Source of the DNA: Pseudomonas huaxiensis
GTDB taxonomy: Bacteria; Pseudomonadota; Gammaproteobacteria; Pseudomonadales; Pseudomonadaceae
Assembly: GCF_003231275.1 (NCBI RefSeq)
Contig: NZ_QKVL01000038.1
Span: 1 to 54,205, forward strand
Length of the DNA: 54,205 bases
Direction of reading: 5' to 3'
The notes beneath the pieces were generated by a model that was not told the origin of the DNA, did not search any database, and was given only the letters and a program-made list of their open reading frames with translations. A program made the translations under genes and the position numbers. Of this stretch, positions 24,421 through 32,730 are shown one piece after another; the stretch's first letter is position 1; each line of letters opens with the position of its first letter.

Positions 24421-27270
24421 TCAGTCCCAATCGAACGGTAACGGCTCGATGCCGCGGGCCAGGTCAATCTGTTGCGCGATGCGAAGGGCGGCATCGAGCT
24501 CGCTGATTCCGTGTTCTTTCATCAGGGCATACCGTGCGGCTTTCTCTTCCGGTTCGGTCATGGCCAAGGCCAGGTAAAGGCTGGGCGGTACAGCCCTGAA
24601 CAGGGCTTCCATTGACTTGGAAAGCACCACCCCTTCGGTGTATTTGCCGGCCTCTTTTCGGGCGGAAAGCATGAGGCGTTTTTGCGCGACGTTTAGCTCA
24701 CGGAACCGGGCGATCTTTTCGACTTCATCCGGTGGCATGTTCAGGCATATCCACCATTCAATCATGTTCAGCATTGGCTCTGCGGCCTTGGGCAGGTCGT
24801 CGATGTTCTGCGTTGCTAGCCAGAACCATGCCCCCAGTTTTCTCCACATCTTGGTGATCTTGACGATGTAGGGAGAGAGCAACGGGTTTTTGGTGATGAT
24901 GTGGCCTTCGTCGGTGATGTTGACGATGGGGCGGCCGAGCATCTGGTCACGCTCAGCTATGTTGTTCACGGTGTTGAGAAGCGATAGGTAGGCGATCGAG
25001 AGCTGTGCGCTGTAGCCCTCGCGAGCGAATGTTGCCAGGTCGACAATAGTAATGTCTGCTTCGGGCCAGGGTGTGCCGGCACGGTTGAACATCTCGCCGT
25101 CGAGGCCTTGGCAGAACATGTCCATGGCCTCGGCCATCTCGAGCAATCGGACGCGACGGGCTTCTGGCAAATGGTTGTCCTCACCTCGCCGACGCAGCGC
25201 ATCGCGTATGTCTTCGGTCAGCACCGTTCGCCGAGTCGCCACACAGTTTTCGGCCGCCTGGATAATGCACTGGCGAATCAAGCTACGATCAGCGCGTGTC
25301 AGTCGTGCATCTTCCTTCTCTTCACCGCCGGTGATCATCAGCCGCGCCGTGATCTCCAATTCACCCAGGACATCACGTTGCTCATCGCCGCCGGTGATAG
25401 GCGTCTCATCCAGCAGTTCTGCGTCCAACGTCTGCACCTGACTGGGTGTTTCCACCAGTCGACGGGCATCGGCGAACGGTGCAAGACTGACCCCGGATCC
25501 TGGCGAAAGCTTGACCCGGTTAACGGTCATGCCAAGGCGTTGTGCGAATTCGCTGAATAGGCCGAATGAGTTACCCGCCTCGACGATGAAAAACCGTGGA
25601 CGGTACAACGCGGCCACCTGATTGATCATGTTGTTGAGCGTCGCGGATTTTCCCGATCCTGTGGGCCCGAATAGCAGCAGGTGCGCATTCATTTGCCGGT
25701 CGAGGCGATTGAGTGGGTCGAAGGTCAGCGGGCCGCCGCCGCGGTTGAACTGTGTAATGCCAGGGTGCCCGGTGCCGTGGCTCCGCCCCCAGAGTGGGGC
25801 AAGGTTGGCCAGGTGCTGGGCGAACATCAGTTGGGAGTACCACTGGCGCTGGTCGAGGCTCGGATTGAACGCGCCAGGTAGGTTACGCAGGTAGCTGTTC
25901 AGTGGCGCAATCTCGTCGTCCTCACGCACGGGCTGTAACCCGGCGTTGAGCAGCACGTTGGCGAGTTGCACGCCGCGGGCGTCGAGCTCGTCCGGGTCTT
26001 TGCCACGCAGGTAGAAAGCCAACGAGCCACGGTAGAGTTTGTGAGCGCTTCCTATCAAGCCGCGTGCTTCATGCACGTCATTCCGGGTCTGTTCAGAGGC
26101 GAGAGTATCGCCCACGGCCTTCTTGCTCAGATGGTTGAGATGGCCTTCCAGTACATCCTGAGGTGTGACGACAACGGTCAGGCACATCAGGGTGTCTTCA
26201 GGCATCTGATCGAAGAGGGTGTTGATGGCATCACCCTTGCGCGTCTCTCCTGTCAGATGCCCTGTGCCGGGGGCGGTGCGCAGACGGTCCAAAAGGACGA
26301 TCCGGTGAGGCATGTCGTCGAAGTGCCAGGTACCACGTTCCACATCGGAACGCGGCTGGCTGAAGAACAGGCGTTGTGCGAAATCGGTACCACTGGCTTG
26401 CTCTAATTCTTCCTGACCCTCATCGGTTTCTGGGTACCGGGCGAGTTGGTAAAAGCGTTCGCGATCCTCCGGGGAGGATCCCAGTGCGGACGGTTTCGGA
26501 TTGAACCAGCGCAGTAACCAGGCGTGGATTTCGCAGCCACCCAAGCGGCGTGCCTTGACGCCGGCGTTGCTCAGGCCGCCGAGTAGCCGCTCGCACACGG
26601 TGGCCAAGGCTTGTTCCGGTTCCGGGTCACGGGAGGCCTTCGAGACCACTGGTGCTCGGCGATAGACGACCAGGCGGACCTTGCGGGTTTGCCCGCGCCA
26701 GGGAAGATGGGTAAGTGTCGTGTCCTCAAACAAACCGCCGGGCCTGGAGATGGCCTTGAGGTGGTGAGCGAAGAAGCGCAGGTAGAATTCGGTGAATGCT
26801 GTGCCTTGGGCGCGAGGTTGAACATAGCCCCGCAGCGTCCGGAGGTAGTCATCCCAATTGGTTTCGTCCTGAGCATAAAACTGCACTACCCATGGGTGCT
26901 CGTCCAGTTCGTCGAAGCTGTCCTGCAGGGCGTTTTCGAGGGCGTCACGGGCATGCAGTAACCAGGTGCTTTCGCGACCTTCGGTGCCAATGGGCGTGAG
27001 CTCAAAGAACGCGGCCACCGAGTGACCGTCCTCCAGCAGCATGCACTGGGCGTGAGGTAGGTACTCAACCCAAGGCAGATGGTCAACGAAAGAAGGTGCT
27101 ACTGCGTACAGGCCCTGTGCATCGGCTTGAGTGGCGGGTCGCCGCAGGCCAGCGTTGGGTACGGAGGCGCCGTGGCGGGTGAGCCGTTTGACGTACCGCT
27201 CCCAGATATCCTGGTAATGCGGCTTGTTGTCGGGCTCGGGTCGCCGCCGCCAGGGGGGTAGCCAGGGCAT
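24421..27270 (-). CDS. traC: conjugative transfer ATPase, PFL_4706 family (TraC/VirB4-like)
   Basis: 949 aa from the ATG at 27270, one base after the lipoprotein stop. Walker A GPTGSGKS at about 535-542, a Walker B-like stretch (PIVNITDEGHI) and the VirB4-type C-terminal motif (FWLATQNIDDLP) are present. It energises pilus biogenesis and substrate transfer at the inner membrane. It is the last gene of the contiguous block before the radC leader. Confidence 0.93.
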   Translation of the reverse strand: MPWLPPWRRRPEPDNKPHYQDIWERYVKRLTRHGASVPNAGLRRPATQADAQGLYAVAPSFVDHLPWVEYLPHAQCMLLEDGHSVAAFFELTPIGTEGRESTWLLHARDALENALQDSFDELDEHPWVVQFYAQDETNWDDYLRTLRGYVQPRAQGTAFTEFYLRFFAHHLKAISRPGGLFEDTTLTHLPWRGQTRKVRLVVYRRAPVVSKASRDPEPEQALATVCERLLGGLSNAGVKARRLGGCEIHAWLLRWFNPKPSALGSSPEDRERFYQLARYPETDEGQEELEQASGTDFAQRLFFSQPRSDVERGTWHFDDMPHRIVLLDRLRTAPGTGHLTGETRKGDAINTLFDQMPEDTLMCLTVVVTPQDVLEGHLNHLSKKAVGDTLASEQTRNDVHEARGLIGSAHKLYRGSLAFYLRGKDPDELDARGVQLANVLLNAGLQPVREDDEIAPLNSYLRNLPGAFNPSLDQRQWYSQLMFAQHLANLAPLWGRSHGTGHPGITQFNRGGGPLTFDPLNRLDRQMNAHLLLFGPTGSGKSATLNNMINQVAALYRPRFFIVEAGNSFGLFSEFAQRLGMTVNRVKLSPGSGVSLAPFADARRLVETPSQVQTLDAELLDETPITGGDEQRDVLGELEITARLMITGGEEKEDARLTRADRSLIRQCIIQAAENCVATRRTVLTEDIRDALRRRGEDNHLPEARRVRLLEMAEAMDMFCQGLDGEMFNRAGTPWPEADITIVDLATFAREGYSAQLSIAYLSLLNTVNNIAERDQMLGRPIVNITDEGHIITKNPLLSPYIVKITKMWRKLGAWFWLATQNIDDLPKAAEPMLNMIEWWICLNMPPDEVEKIARFRELNVAQKRLMLSARKEAGKYTEGVVLSKSMEALFRAVPPSLYLALAMTEPEEKAARYALMKEHGISELDAALRIAQQIDLARGIEPLPFDWD

Positions 27271-27271
27271 T

Positions 27272-27691
27272 TCAATAGTCCTCCAGGCGTTCGCCGGGGA
27301 GGGCATAGTGAACCCGTGTATGCAGCGGGAACACGGTACTGTAGCCGGGTACCGGGACGGTCTCGGTTCCTGCCAGGTGCGGGAAGATGAACATCACCAG
27401 ATCAGGGTTAGGCAGGCGGTGGAATTGACGTTGGATCTCGTTCTGCGCGGAGCGGGTATATCCCACGTTGTCCATCGCGATTTCAGCGTTGGTCAGCGGT
27501 CTTCGCAATGCCATACGGGCTTCGATAAGTTGGGTGTTGGCTTGGCCGGACGCTTGTAGCCCTGCCTCCTGGAACCAGATGTCCGCCATGGTCTGATTAC
27601 CGTGGTGCAGCAACTTCTCTGCGTCGGTGGCGCACCCGGTGAGAAAGACACAAAATGCGAGCATCGCGAGTTCAGTCCAGGTCCGGGACAT
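27272..27691 (-). CDS. conjugative transfer lipoprotein, PFL_4707 family (TIGR03751)
   Basis: 139 aa from the ATG at 27691 (GGAG before it); a longer upstream reading frame is antisense to nothing but lies in the TraB-like gene and is rejected. Lipobox LTGC places the lipid at about Cys20. TraV-like outer-membrane component is inferred from position. Overlaps the preceding gene by 20 bases. Confidence 0.88.
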   Translation of the reverse strand: MSRTWTELAMLAFCVFLTGCATDAEKLLHHGNQTMADIWFQEAGLQASGQANTQLIEARMALRRPLTNAEIAMDNVGYTRSAQNEIQRQFHRLPNPDLVMFIFPHLAGTETVPVPGYSTVFPLHTRVHYALPGERLEDY

Positions 27692-29060
27692 GGCGTTCTC
27701 CAAGGCTGTGATCGACTTTGCGGCCGCTATCGTCGTAGTCGATGGTGAGAGGCTGTTCAATGTGAACGGCGACCTGTGCCCCGGGCTCGACGTAGATCGC
27801 CGCGAAGGCCTGCCCGTAGAGCTTGTTGACCCATTGCGACATCTCCTGGACACCATTGCCCAAGACGCGCCCCATGGCTTCGCTGGCGGGAATGCCGACC
27901 TGGCCGATGCCGCCGGTACCGTTGGCGATGTAGGCGGTTCCACTGCTCTGTGACTGGATCAGCGTGGCCGTGGCTGCACCTGCGGCGGTTATCAAGGCCT
28001 GTGAACCGAGATACTCCTGAGCATTGCTGCGCCGTTTCCCAGCAATGCAGGGTATGCCGTGGGGATCGCTGATCCAGCCGAGACCGCCTTGGGTGGTTTC
28101 GGTATTTCCCGACCCATCACCCTGCTCCGGCAGGGTCCGAATGGTGCCGTCCTCGAACACGAAGGTGATCGAGCGGATCTGTCCGCGAACGCAGGACAAT
28201 GTCCAGTCCCCTGAGGCGCTGCCGGTCACGACTGCCCCGGCCACCTGCGGCAGGTCGATGCCATTGGCAGTGAGGTTGGTCCGGCCAATCAAGACTTTGA
28301 AGGGATAAGGGTCGTTGACGGTGCCATCGACCGGCACACGCCCCAGCAGCGCTGTCATGGCGATCGAGCCCATCAAGGTGGCGTTGGCGGGGATGGTGTA
28401 AACCGCTTTCGTAGAGGGCTCAGCCTCTGTTCGGCTGAGTGGTTCGGTCGCGGTCTGTGCAGTGCCGAAGCGAGTGGGAAAGCTGAGGCCCTTGCCGTTG
28501 AAGCTGAGCGAGCTGTCTGCCGCGCTGCTGCCATTCGGTTCTATCCAGGTCAGCGTCTCACCCACCGAGCCCATCTCTTCGTCTGGCCGAAGACCGAGGC
28601 CGACAGGCAGGTCAACGGAGGGATCATCGCCGCCAAGACTGTTCAGCTTGCGTTGGAGCTCCTGGAGCATCCCTTGTGTGTGCTGCTGATCGTTGGCAAC
28701 GCTTTCGCGCTCCTGTTGCAGGCGAGCGCGTTCACTGTCCCACGCGGTCTGAATGCGTTGATCGACGGCTTGTTCCCGCTGACGCAGCCGCTCATTCTCG
28801 TTGCGTTGATGCTTGTTGTCGGTCAGGGCGGTTTGCAACTCGTTGCGCAGTTGCTTCACCTGGGCGACGAGGGTTGCCACAGTGTCTCGTGGCGTGTCGC
28901 CTTCGATCCCAAGGCTTTTCATCTCTTCAGTGGTGAGCCGAGCGGGTTCATCATTTGGGGCAGGTCTGGTCGGTTCTTTGTTCGACAGGCGAAGACCAAC
29001 AAACACCAGAAGCATTACAAGCGGCAACATCAGCCATTTCAGCAGTGCATTACTTCTCAT
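27672..29060 (-). CDS. ICE protein, PFL_4705 family (TIGR03752, TraB/VirB10-like)
   Basis: 462 aa. One N-terminal membrane segment (LPLVMLLVFVGLRL), a coiled coil at about 60-140, a Pro/Gly linker, then a beta-rich C-terminal domain. This is the VirB10/TraB layout: an inner-membrane protein that spans the periplasm and joins the outer-membrane core. Overlaps the TraK-like gene by 11 bases. Confidence 0.9.
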   Translation of the reverse strand: MRSNALLKWLMLPLVMLLVFVGLRLSNKEPTRPAPNDEPARLTTEEMKSLGIEGDTPRDTVATLVAQVKQLRNELQTALTDNKHQRNENERLRQREQAVDQRIQTAWDSERARLQQERESVANDQQHTQGMLQELQRKLNSLGGDDPSVDLPVGLGLRPDEEMGSVGETLTWIEPNGSSAADSSLSFNGKGLSFPTRFGTAQTATEPLSRTEAEPSTKAVYTIPANATLMGSIAMTALLGRVPVDGTVNDPYPFKVLIGRTNLTANGIDLPQVAGAVVTGSASGDWTLSCVRGQIRSITFVFEDGTIRTLPEQGDGSGNTETTQGGLGWISDPHGIPCIAGKRRSNAQEYLGSQALITAAGAATATLIQSQSSGTAYIANGTGGIGQVGIPASEAMGRVLGNGVQEMSQWVNKLYGQAFAAIYVEPGAQVAVHIEQPLTIDYDDSGRKVDHSLGERHVPDLD

Positions 29061-29901
29061 CGCTAGGCTCCCTTGTCTCTGGTGGCGTCAGGTTTAGGGC
29101 TGCGTCGAAGCGACTCTGAAAAGGGGGCAGTGCACTGGCGAGATCCTGCTTGTGAGTGACCAGGTACAGCACGGTCGTGTCGGTGGCGGAACCCGCCGGC
29201 CCGAGTGTTGTGTGCTGAAAGCTTGCGGAAAAGAACTGTCCCTGCAGTTCCCTCGGGTCGAGATCGATAGTTGAACCTTGAGCATTGCGCAGGAGCAGGG
29301 CGGACACTCGGTAGTCGTCCAGCCGCCATCCCGCGAGGGGACGGACTAGAACGGGGTGACCGGGCAGCAGTCGATCAAGTGGGAGGTCCTTGGCCAATAC
29401 TTGGAGCCGAATCCCATGCAGGGGGGCGATTGTCCGTAAGGGCGCGTACAGGTTCTGTGCGGCGTAACGGGTCAGCGCGACCGGTATAGGCGTAGGTCGG
29501 GATGCCTCTGCGGGTGAGCCGTTTGATTCGGGCGGCGGCGGGAATTGCACGATGCGGATGGGCTCAAGCGGCGCTTGATCGACTTCGCTCGATCCTGCCT
29601 GAATGTCGAGCAGAATCACTTCCCCGGTTTCGATGTCCTGCAACTGAATGCGTGATATCTCCAACGGTCCATTCGCCCGTAGATACACGGCGCCGGCGGC
29701 TGTTTGCACACGAAGGCGGCTGCCGACATTGCCTGGCACGCCGACGCGCACATTGCGGTCAACGAACACCACCCGCTCCTGGTCGATGACCAGCTGTACC
29801 GGCAAGGGCAACCGCTCCCAGTGCATCAGCTCAACTGCTTCGGCGAGCGTTGTGCTGCTTATCAAGACCCCACCCAGCATGCAGGAGATCAGCCTGTTCA
29901 T
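29050..29901 (-). CDS. ICE protein, PFL_4704 family (TIGR03749, TraK/VirB9-like)
   Basis: 283 aa with a signal peptide ending near TTLAEA. Beta-rich, as expected for a secretin-like TraK/VirB9 periplasmic core protein. It overlaps the preceding gene by 4 bases and the next by 11. Confidence 0.88.
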   Translation of the reverse strand: MNRLISCMLGGVLISSTTLAEAVELMHWERLPLPVQLVIDQERVVFVDRNVRVGVPGNVGSRLRVQTAAGAVYLRANGPLEISRIQLQDIETGEVILLDIQAGSSEVDQAPLEPIRIVQFPPPPESNGSPAEASRPTPIPVALTRYAAQNLYAPLRTIAPLHGIRLQVLAKDLPLDRLLPGHPVLVRPLAGWRLDDYRVSALLLRNAQGSTIDLDPRELQGQFFSASFQHTTLGPAGSATDTTVLYLVTHKQDLASALPPFQSRFDAALNLTPPETREPSDEK

Positions 29902-30569
29902 GGCAGGGACTCTCCAGGCTGGTGATCAGAAGAAGAGGTGGCTGATGTGCTAATGCGTCTGGGGGCCTTGTCGTAGCAATCCAGGGCAAGGCCGAACGGG
30001 TTTTTCTCGGGGTCGATGTCGAGCCGTACTACTTTGATGGCGTAGCGCACCAACGCACGCTTCACCTGTTCCGCCCCGTGGTACTCGTCGGCGCTGAGGT
30101 CGAGGGTGACCACCCAATCACGTTTCGAAACGATGTGGACCCGGTCAGAGGGAGAGTCACCATAGCCGCGGCCAGGAATCTCATATACCCCGCGGACACG
30201 ATCCTTCAACTCCCCGGTGCTGCGGCGATAGTCATAATCCTGCTGCAGGTAGGCTTTGCATGCAGGCGTCAGGTACTCCGACAGTGCGTGGAGATTCTTG
30301 GGGTAATCCGCTTCCCCATCGGTAGGCCAGCGGTGGAGCTGCTGGAAGATGTAAAAGGTGAATGCGTAGACGGATTCTGGCGGCACATCCCACCACTTTC
30401 GACTACTTCCAGAACGCAGATCGGGGGGAACATGCACGGTCAGATCTTTTGAGGCGGTCCACCAACCGATGGCCAGCCCTCCTGAAAGCGTGAGGGCGCC
30501 GATCAGCGCCCAGCGCAGGCTGCGGACGTGACCTTGCAAGTGCAGCACTTCATTGCGAAATCGGCTCAT
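29898..30569 (-). CDS. ICE protein, PFL_4703 family (TIGR03746, TraE/VirB8-like)
   Basis: 223 aa. A short cytoplasmic N-terminus, one membrane segment (LIGALTLSGGLAIGWW, about 22-37) and a periplasmic alpha/beta domain match the VirB8/TraE layout. 4-base overlaps on both sides. Confidence 0.9.
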   Translation of the reverse strand: MSRFRNEVLHLQGHVRSLRWALIGALTLSGGLAIGWWTASKDLTVHVPPDLRSGSSRKWWDVPPESVYAFTFYIFQQLHRWPTDGEADYPKNLHALSEYLTPACKAYLQQDYDYRRSTGELKDRVRGVYEIPGRGYGDSPSDRVHIVSKRDWVVTLDLSADEYHGAEQVKRALVRYAIKVVRLDIDPEKNPFGLALDCYDKAPRRISTSATSSSDHQPGESLP

Positions 30570-30964
30570 GGTCTACCTCGACGCGTGCTCCAGCGGCCGG
30601 AGCGAGTGATCAGCGGAGGAAGCCTCAGGGTTGAGGCCAGGGCAGGATGGCGGCGTGCGAGGTGCCAGTGCAGGCGGCGGTGCAGCCAGGTATCGGGACG
30701 GCCACGTTTCTTTCGGCGTAACCAGCCACCACCGAGAAACACACCCAGTGCCACCGTAGCGGCGGTGACGGTGGGGACGACCGCGATGCTGCGCAGCAAC
30801 CAGGCCAGGGGAATCCCTGCTGCGAGCCCCGTGCAGGCAGACACTCCCACGCAGATCCACAGCTCATCGGCGGTCAGGCCCCTGACGACAACCGGCTGGC
30901 GGTTCAAACGGTGGGGGAGAAATGCAACCGTGCCGTCGGGGAAATAGTGGGTTGGCTCTGCCAT
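30566..30964 (-). CDS. ICE membrane protein, PFL_4701 family (TIGR03750)
   Basis: 132 aa from the ATG at 30964, preceded by GAGG. The opening HYFPDGTVAFLPHRLNRQP and two membrane segments (about 30-50 and 55-75) with a basic tail match the family. TraL-like by position; inner membrane. Confidence 0.88.
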   Translation of the reverse strand: MAEPTHYFPDGTVAFLPHRLNRQPVVVRGLTADELWICVGVSACTGLAAGIPLAWLLRSIAVVPTVTAATVALGVFLGGGWLRRKKRGRPDTWLHRRLHWHLARRHPALASTLRLPPLITRSGRWSTRRGRP

Positions 30965-30972
30965 GACGGGCC

Positions 30973-31311
30973 TCACAGCACGCCGGTGGCTTTGGTCAGC
31001 AGCCAGATCCCGATCACCAAGAGGACCGCGCCAACCGAAACGCTTAGGCCGAACTGCCCCCACGTTGAACGTCCGCTATGAATCTCCGAGTAACGCGTGT
31101 AGGCGTGGTAGCAGACGCCAATGAACATTGCGGCTACCACCACGAGGGCGATCAGCGACACGCCATCGTAGGCGTAATTTTGGACCGTGCTGATGATGTT
31201 CGTGCCGGCACCCCGAGAGGGGTTTTCCAATGTTGGAAGGCTACCGACTGCGTGAGCGGTCAGGGGGAGCAGGGTTGCAACGACAAGGGCTGGGAGCAGG
31301 GTGCGTTTCAT
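30973..31311 (-). CDS. ICE membrane protein, PFL_4702 family (TIGR03745)
   Basis: 112 aa: signal peptide (LTAHA, about residue 21) and two membrane segments (LIALVVVAAMFIGVCYHAY and VGAVLLVIGIWLL). This is the size and layout of a VirB2/TraA-like pilin precursor; a pilin role is inferred. Ribosome site AGAGGA. Confidence 0.88.
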   Translation of the reverse strand: MKRTLLPALVVATLLPLTAHAVGSLPTLENPSRGAGTNIISTVQNYAYDGVSLIALVVVAAMFIGVCYHAYTRYSEIHSGRSTWGQFGLSVSVGAVLLVIGIWLLTKATGVL

Positions 31312-31327
31312 GGGGGTAGTCCTCTGG

Positions 31328-31561
31328 TCAGGAAAGAAGCAGGAAGCTCAACAGCACATACAGCGCGATGACGCGGACGGCGACGCCGAGGAACTGGCGT
31401 TGGTTGATACGTTGTTCGGCCCAGCCGCTGTAGGCCGTGCGCAACGCCCAGGTTCCCCAGAGCAGCAGGACTGAGAACACCATGGACAGCAGCAGCGTTT
31501 GCAGGTCATCAGGGGAGATGCCGCCGCTCGCCTGGAAGGCGTTTCGCTGAGCGGCGGTCAT
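31328..31561 (-). CDS. ICE small membrane protein, DUF3262/TIGR03758 family
   Basis: 77 aa with two membrane segments (LLLSMVFSVLLLWGTWAL and AVRVIALYVLLSFLLL). Starts in a 4-base overlap with the RAQPRD gene. Probable second small pilin-like or pilus-assembly protein. Confidence 0.87.
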   Translation of the reverse strand: MTAAQRNAFQASGGISPDDLQTLLLSMVFSVLLLWGTWALRTAYSGWAEQRINQRQFLGVAVRVIALYVLLSFLLLS

Positions 31562-31911
31562 GGCGAATTCCCTGATTCCTTTCGGTAGTCGCCTGACAGC
31601 GCAAACGGGTCGCGAGGCTGTGCACGTCGGGGGGTGAGGTAGTCCTGGACACCGAACCGGATACGCTCAAGGTCACTCTGAAAGCGCTCGTAGTCGAAGT
31701 GATAACGAGATGGTTGGGTTTTGGGTTGTGAGGCACGTTGCCGTGACTGCCGATCGAGTGCATCGAGTTGACGCAGCATCAGGCTCAAGTGGAGCCGCTC
31801 GAGGTCTTCGGCATTGGCGCAGGAGGGCACGGTGAGCAGTGCCAACAAGGCTGCTGCTGCGGTGGGTCGTAAGAAATGTGTGAGCCCTGCGGTCTTCACT
31901 GGCGTGATCAT
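31558..31911 (-). CDS. RAQPRD-motif ICE protein
   Basis: About 117 aa from the ATG at 31911 (a GTG at 31932 is possible). Signal peptide ends near SCANA. The family hallmark RAQPRD is present near the C-terminus, in RRAQPRDPF. Periplasmic; role unknown but always within this T4SS gene order. Confidence 0.9.
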   Translation of the reverse strand: MITPVKTAGLTHFLRPTAAAALLALLTVPSCANAEDLERLHLSLMLRQLDALDRQSRQRASQPKTQPSRYHFDYERFQSDLERIRFGVQDYLTPRRAQPRDPFALSGDYRKESGNSP

Positions 31912-31992
31912 CCTGATGAAGGTGGATGCCACGATAGTGATAGGCGGTACTCGCCAAGGCTCGGATCAATGGGCGTTGGCTGAGCCCCGGAT

Positions 31993-32730
31993 TTACAGGT
32001 ACTTCTTGAAGCTGGCTGCGGCGATGTTGGTGGCTATGCCGAGCAGAACGGCTGCTGGCAGCAATATCAAAAGTGGACTCACACTGACGGGAAGAGCGAG
32101 GTAAATCACCCAAGGGCTGACGACCAGCGGCAGCAAGGTTGCTCGGGCGCGGTGGTAGACAAAGCCCGACTCTCGACCGGCGCCGAAGCGTCGAATGTCT
32201 CTGCGCACCAATCCATCGATGAACCCAACAAATGCCGCAGCGAAGAACAGTGGCACACTCAGGCACAACACGGATAAGCGAACGAGAAATACCAGCAGTG
32301 TGTAGGCCCCGGCTAACAGAAATCCTTCCAGGTAGCGGTAGGCTTGGCTCACGTACGTGAGCAGGTCGTGTCTCTCTGCGGAGCTCGCGCTCCTAAGCTG
32401 TTCCGACCAGGTCAATAGCGCACTGTCCACGACCAGGCGCTTCTGCACCCAGGCCACCAGCTCCCCGATGGTACGACCTGGCTCCTGTATCAGTACGCTT
32501 CGGGCAAAGTCTCGAGAAAATTGCTCCAATTCAAACTCGAGCATGCCTTGGGCATGGCGCCAACCTTGCTCTGGCCAGAGCCAGACCAAGCCAATCCACT
32601 CGATAACCAGGCTGATCAGGAGTGATCCGGCCAGCACGGCGAAGAGTCGAAACGGCAGGGTCACCAGCGCGATGATCAGGCCTTGCTGACGAGTCTGCTG
32701 CCTGCGAGCGGCGTCGGCAGGATCACTCAT
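31993..32730 (-). CDS. ICE membrane protein, PFL_4697 family (TIGR03747)
   Basis: 245 aa from the ATG at 32730, which overlaps the TraD stop by 8 bases. Three to four membrane segments (near 25-50, 140-160, 165-180 and 210-235). Inner-membrane partner of the coupling protein by position. Confidence 0.88.
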   Translation of the reverse strand: MSDPADAARRQQTRQQGLIIALVTLPFRLFAVLAGSLLISLVIEWIGLVWLWPEQGWRHAQGMLEFELEQFSRDFARSVLIQEPGRTIGELVAWVQKRLVVDSALLTWSEQLRSASSAERHDLLTYVSQAYRYLEGFLLAGAYTLLVFLVRLSVLCLSVPLFFAAAFVGFIDGLVRRDIRRFGAGRESGFVYHRARATLLPLVVSPWVIYLALPVSVSPLLILLPAAVLLGIATNIAAASFKKYL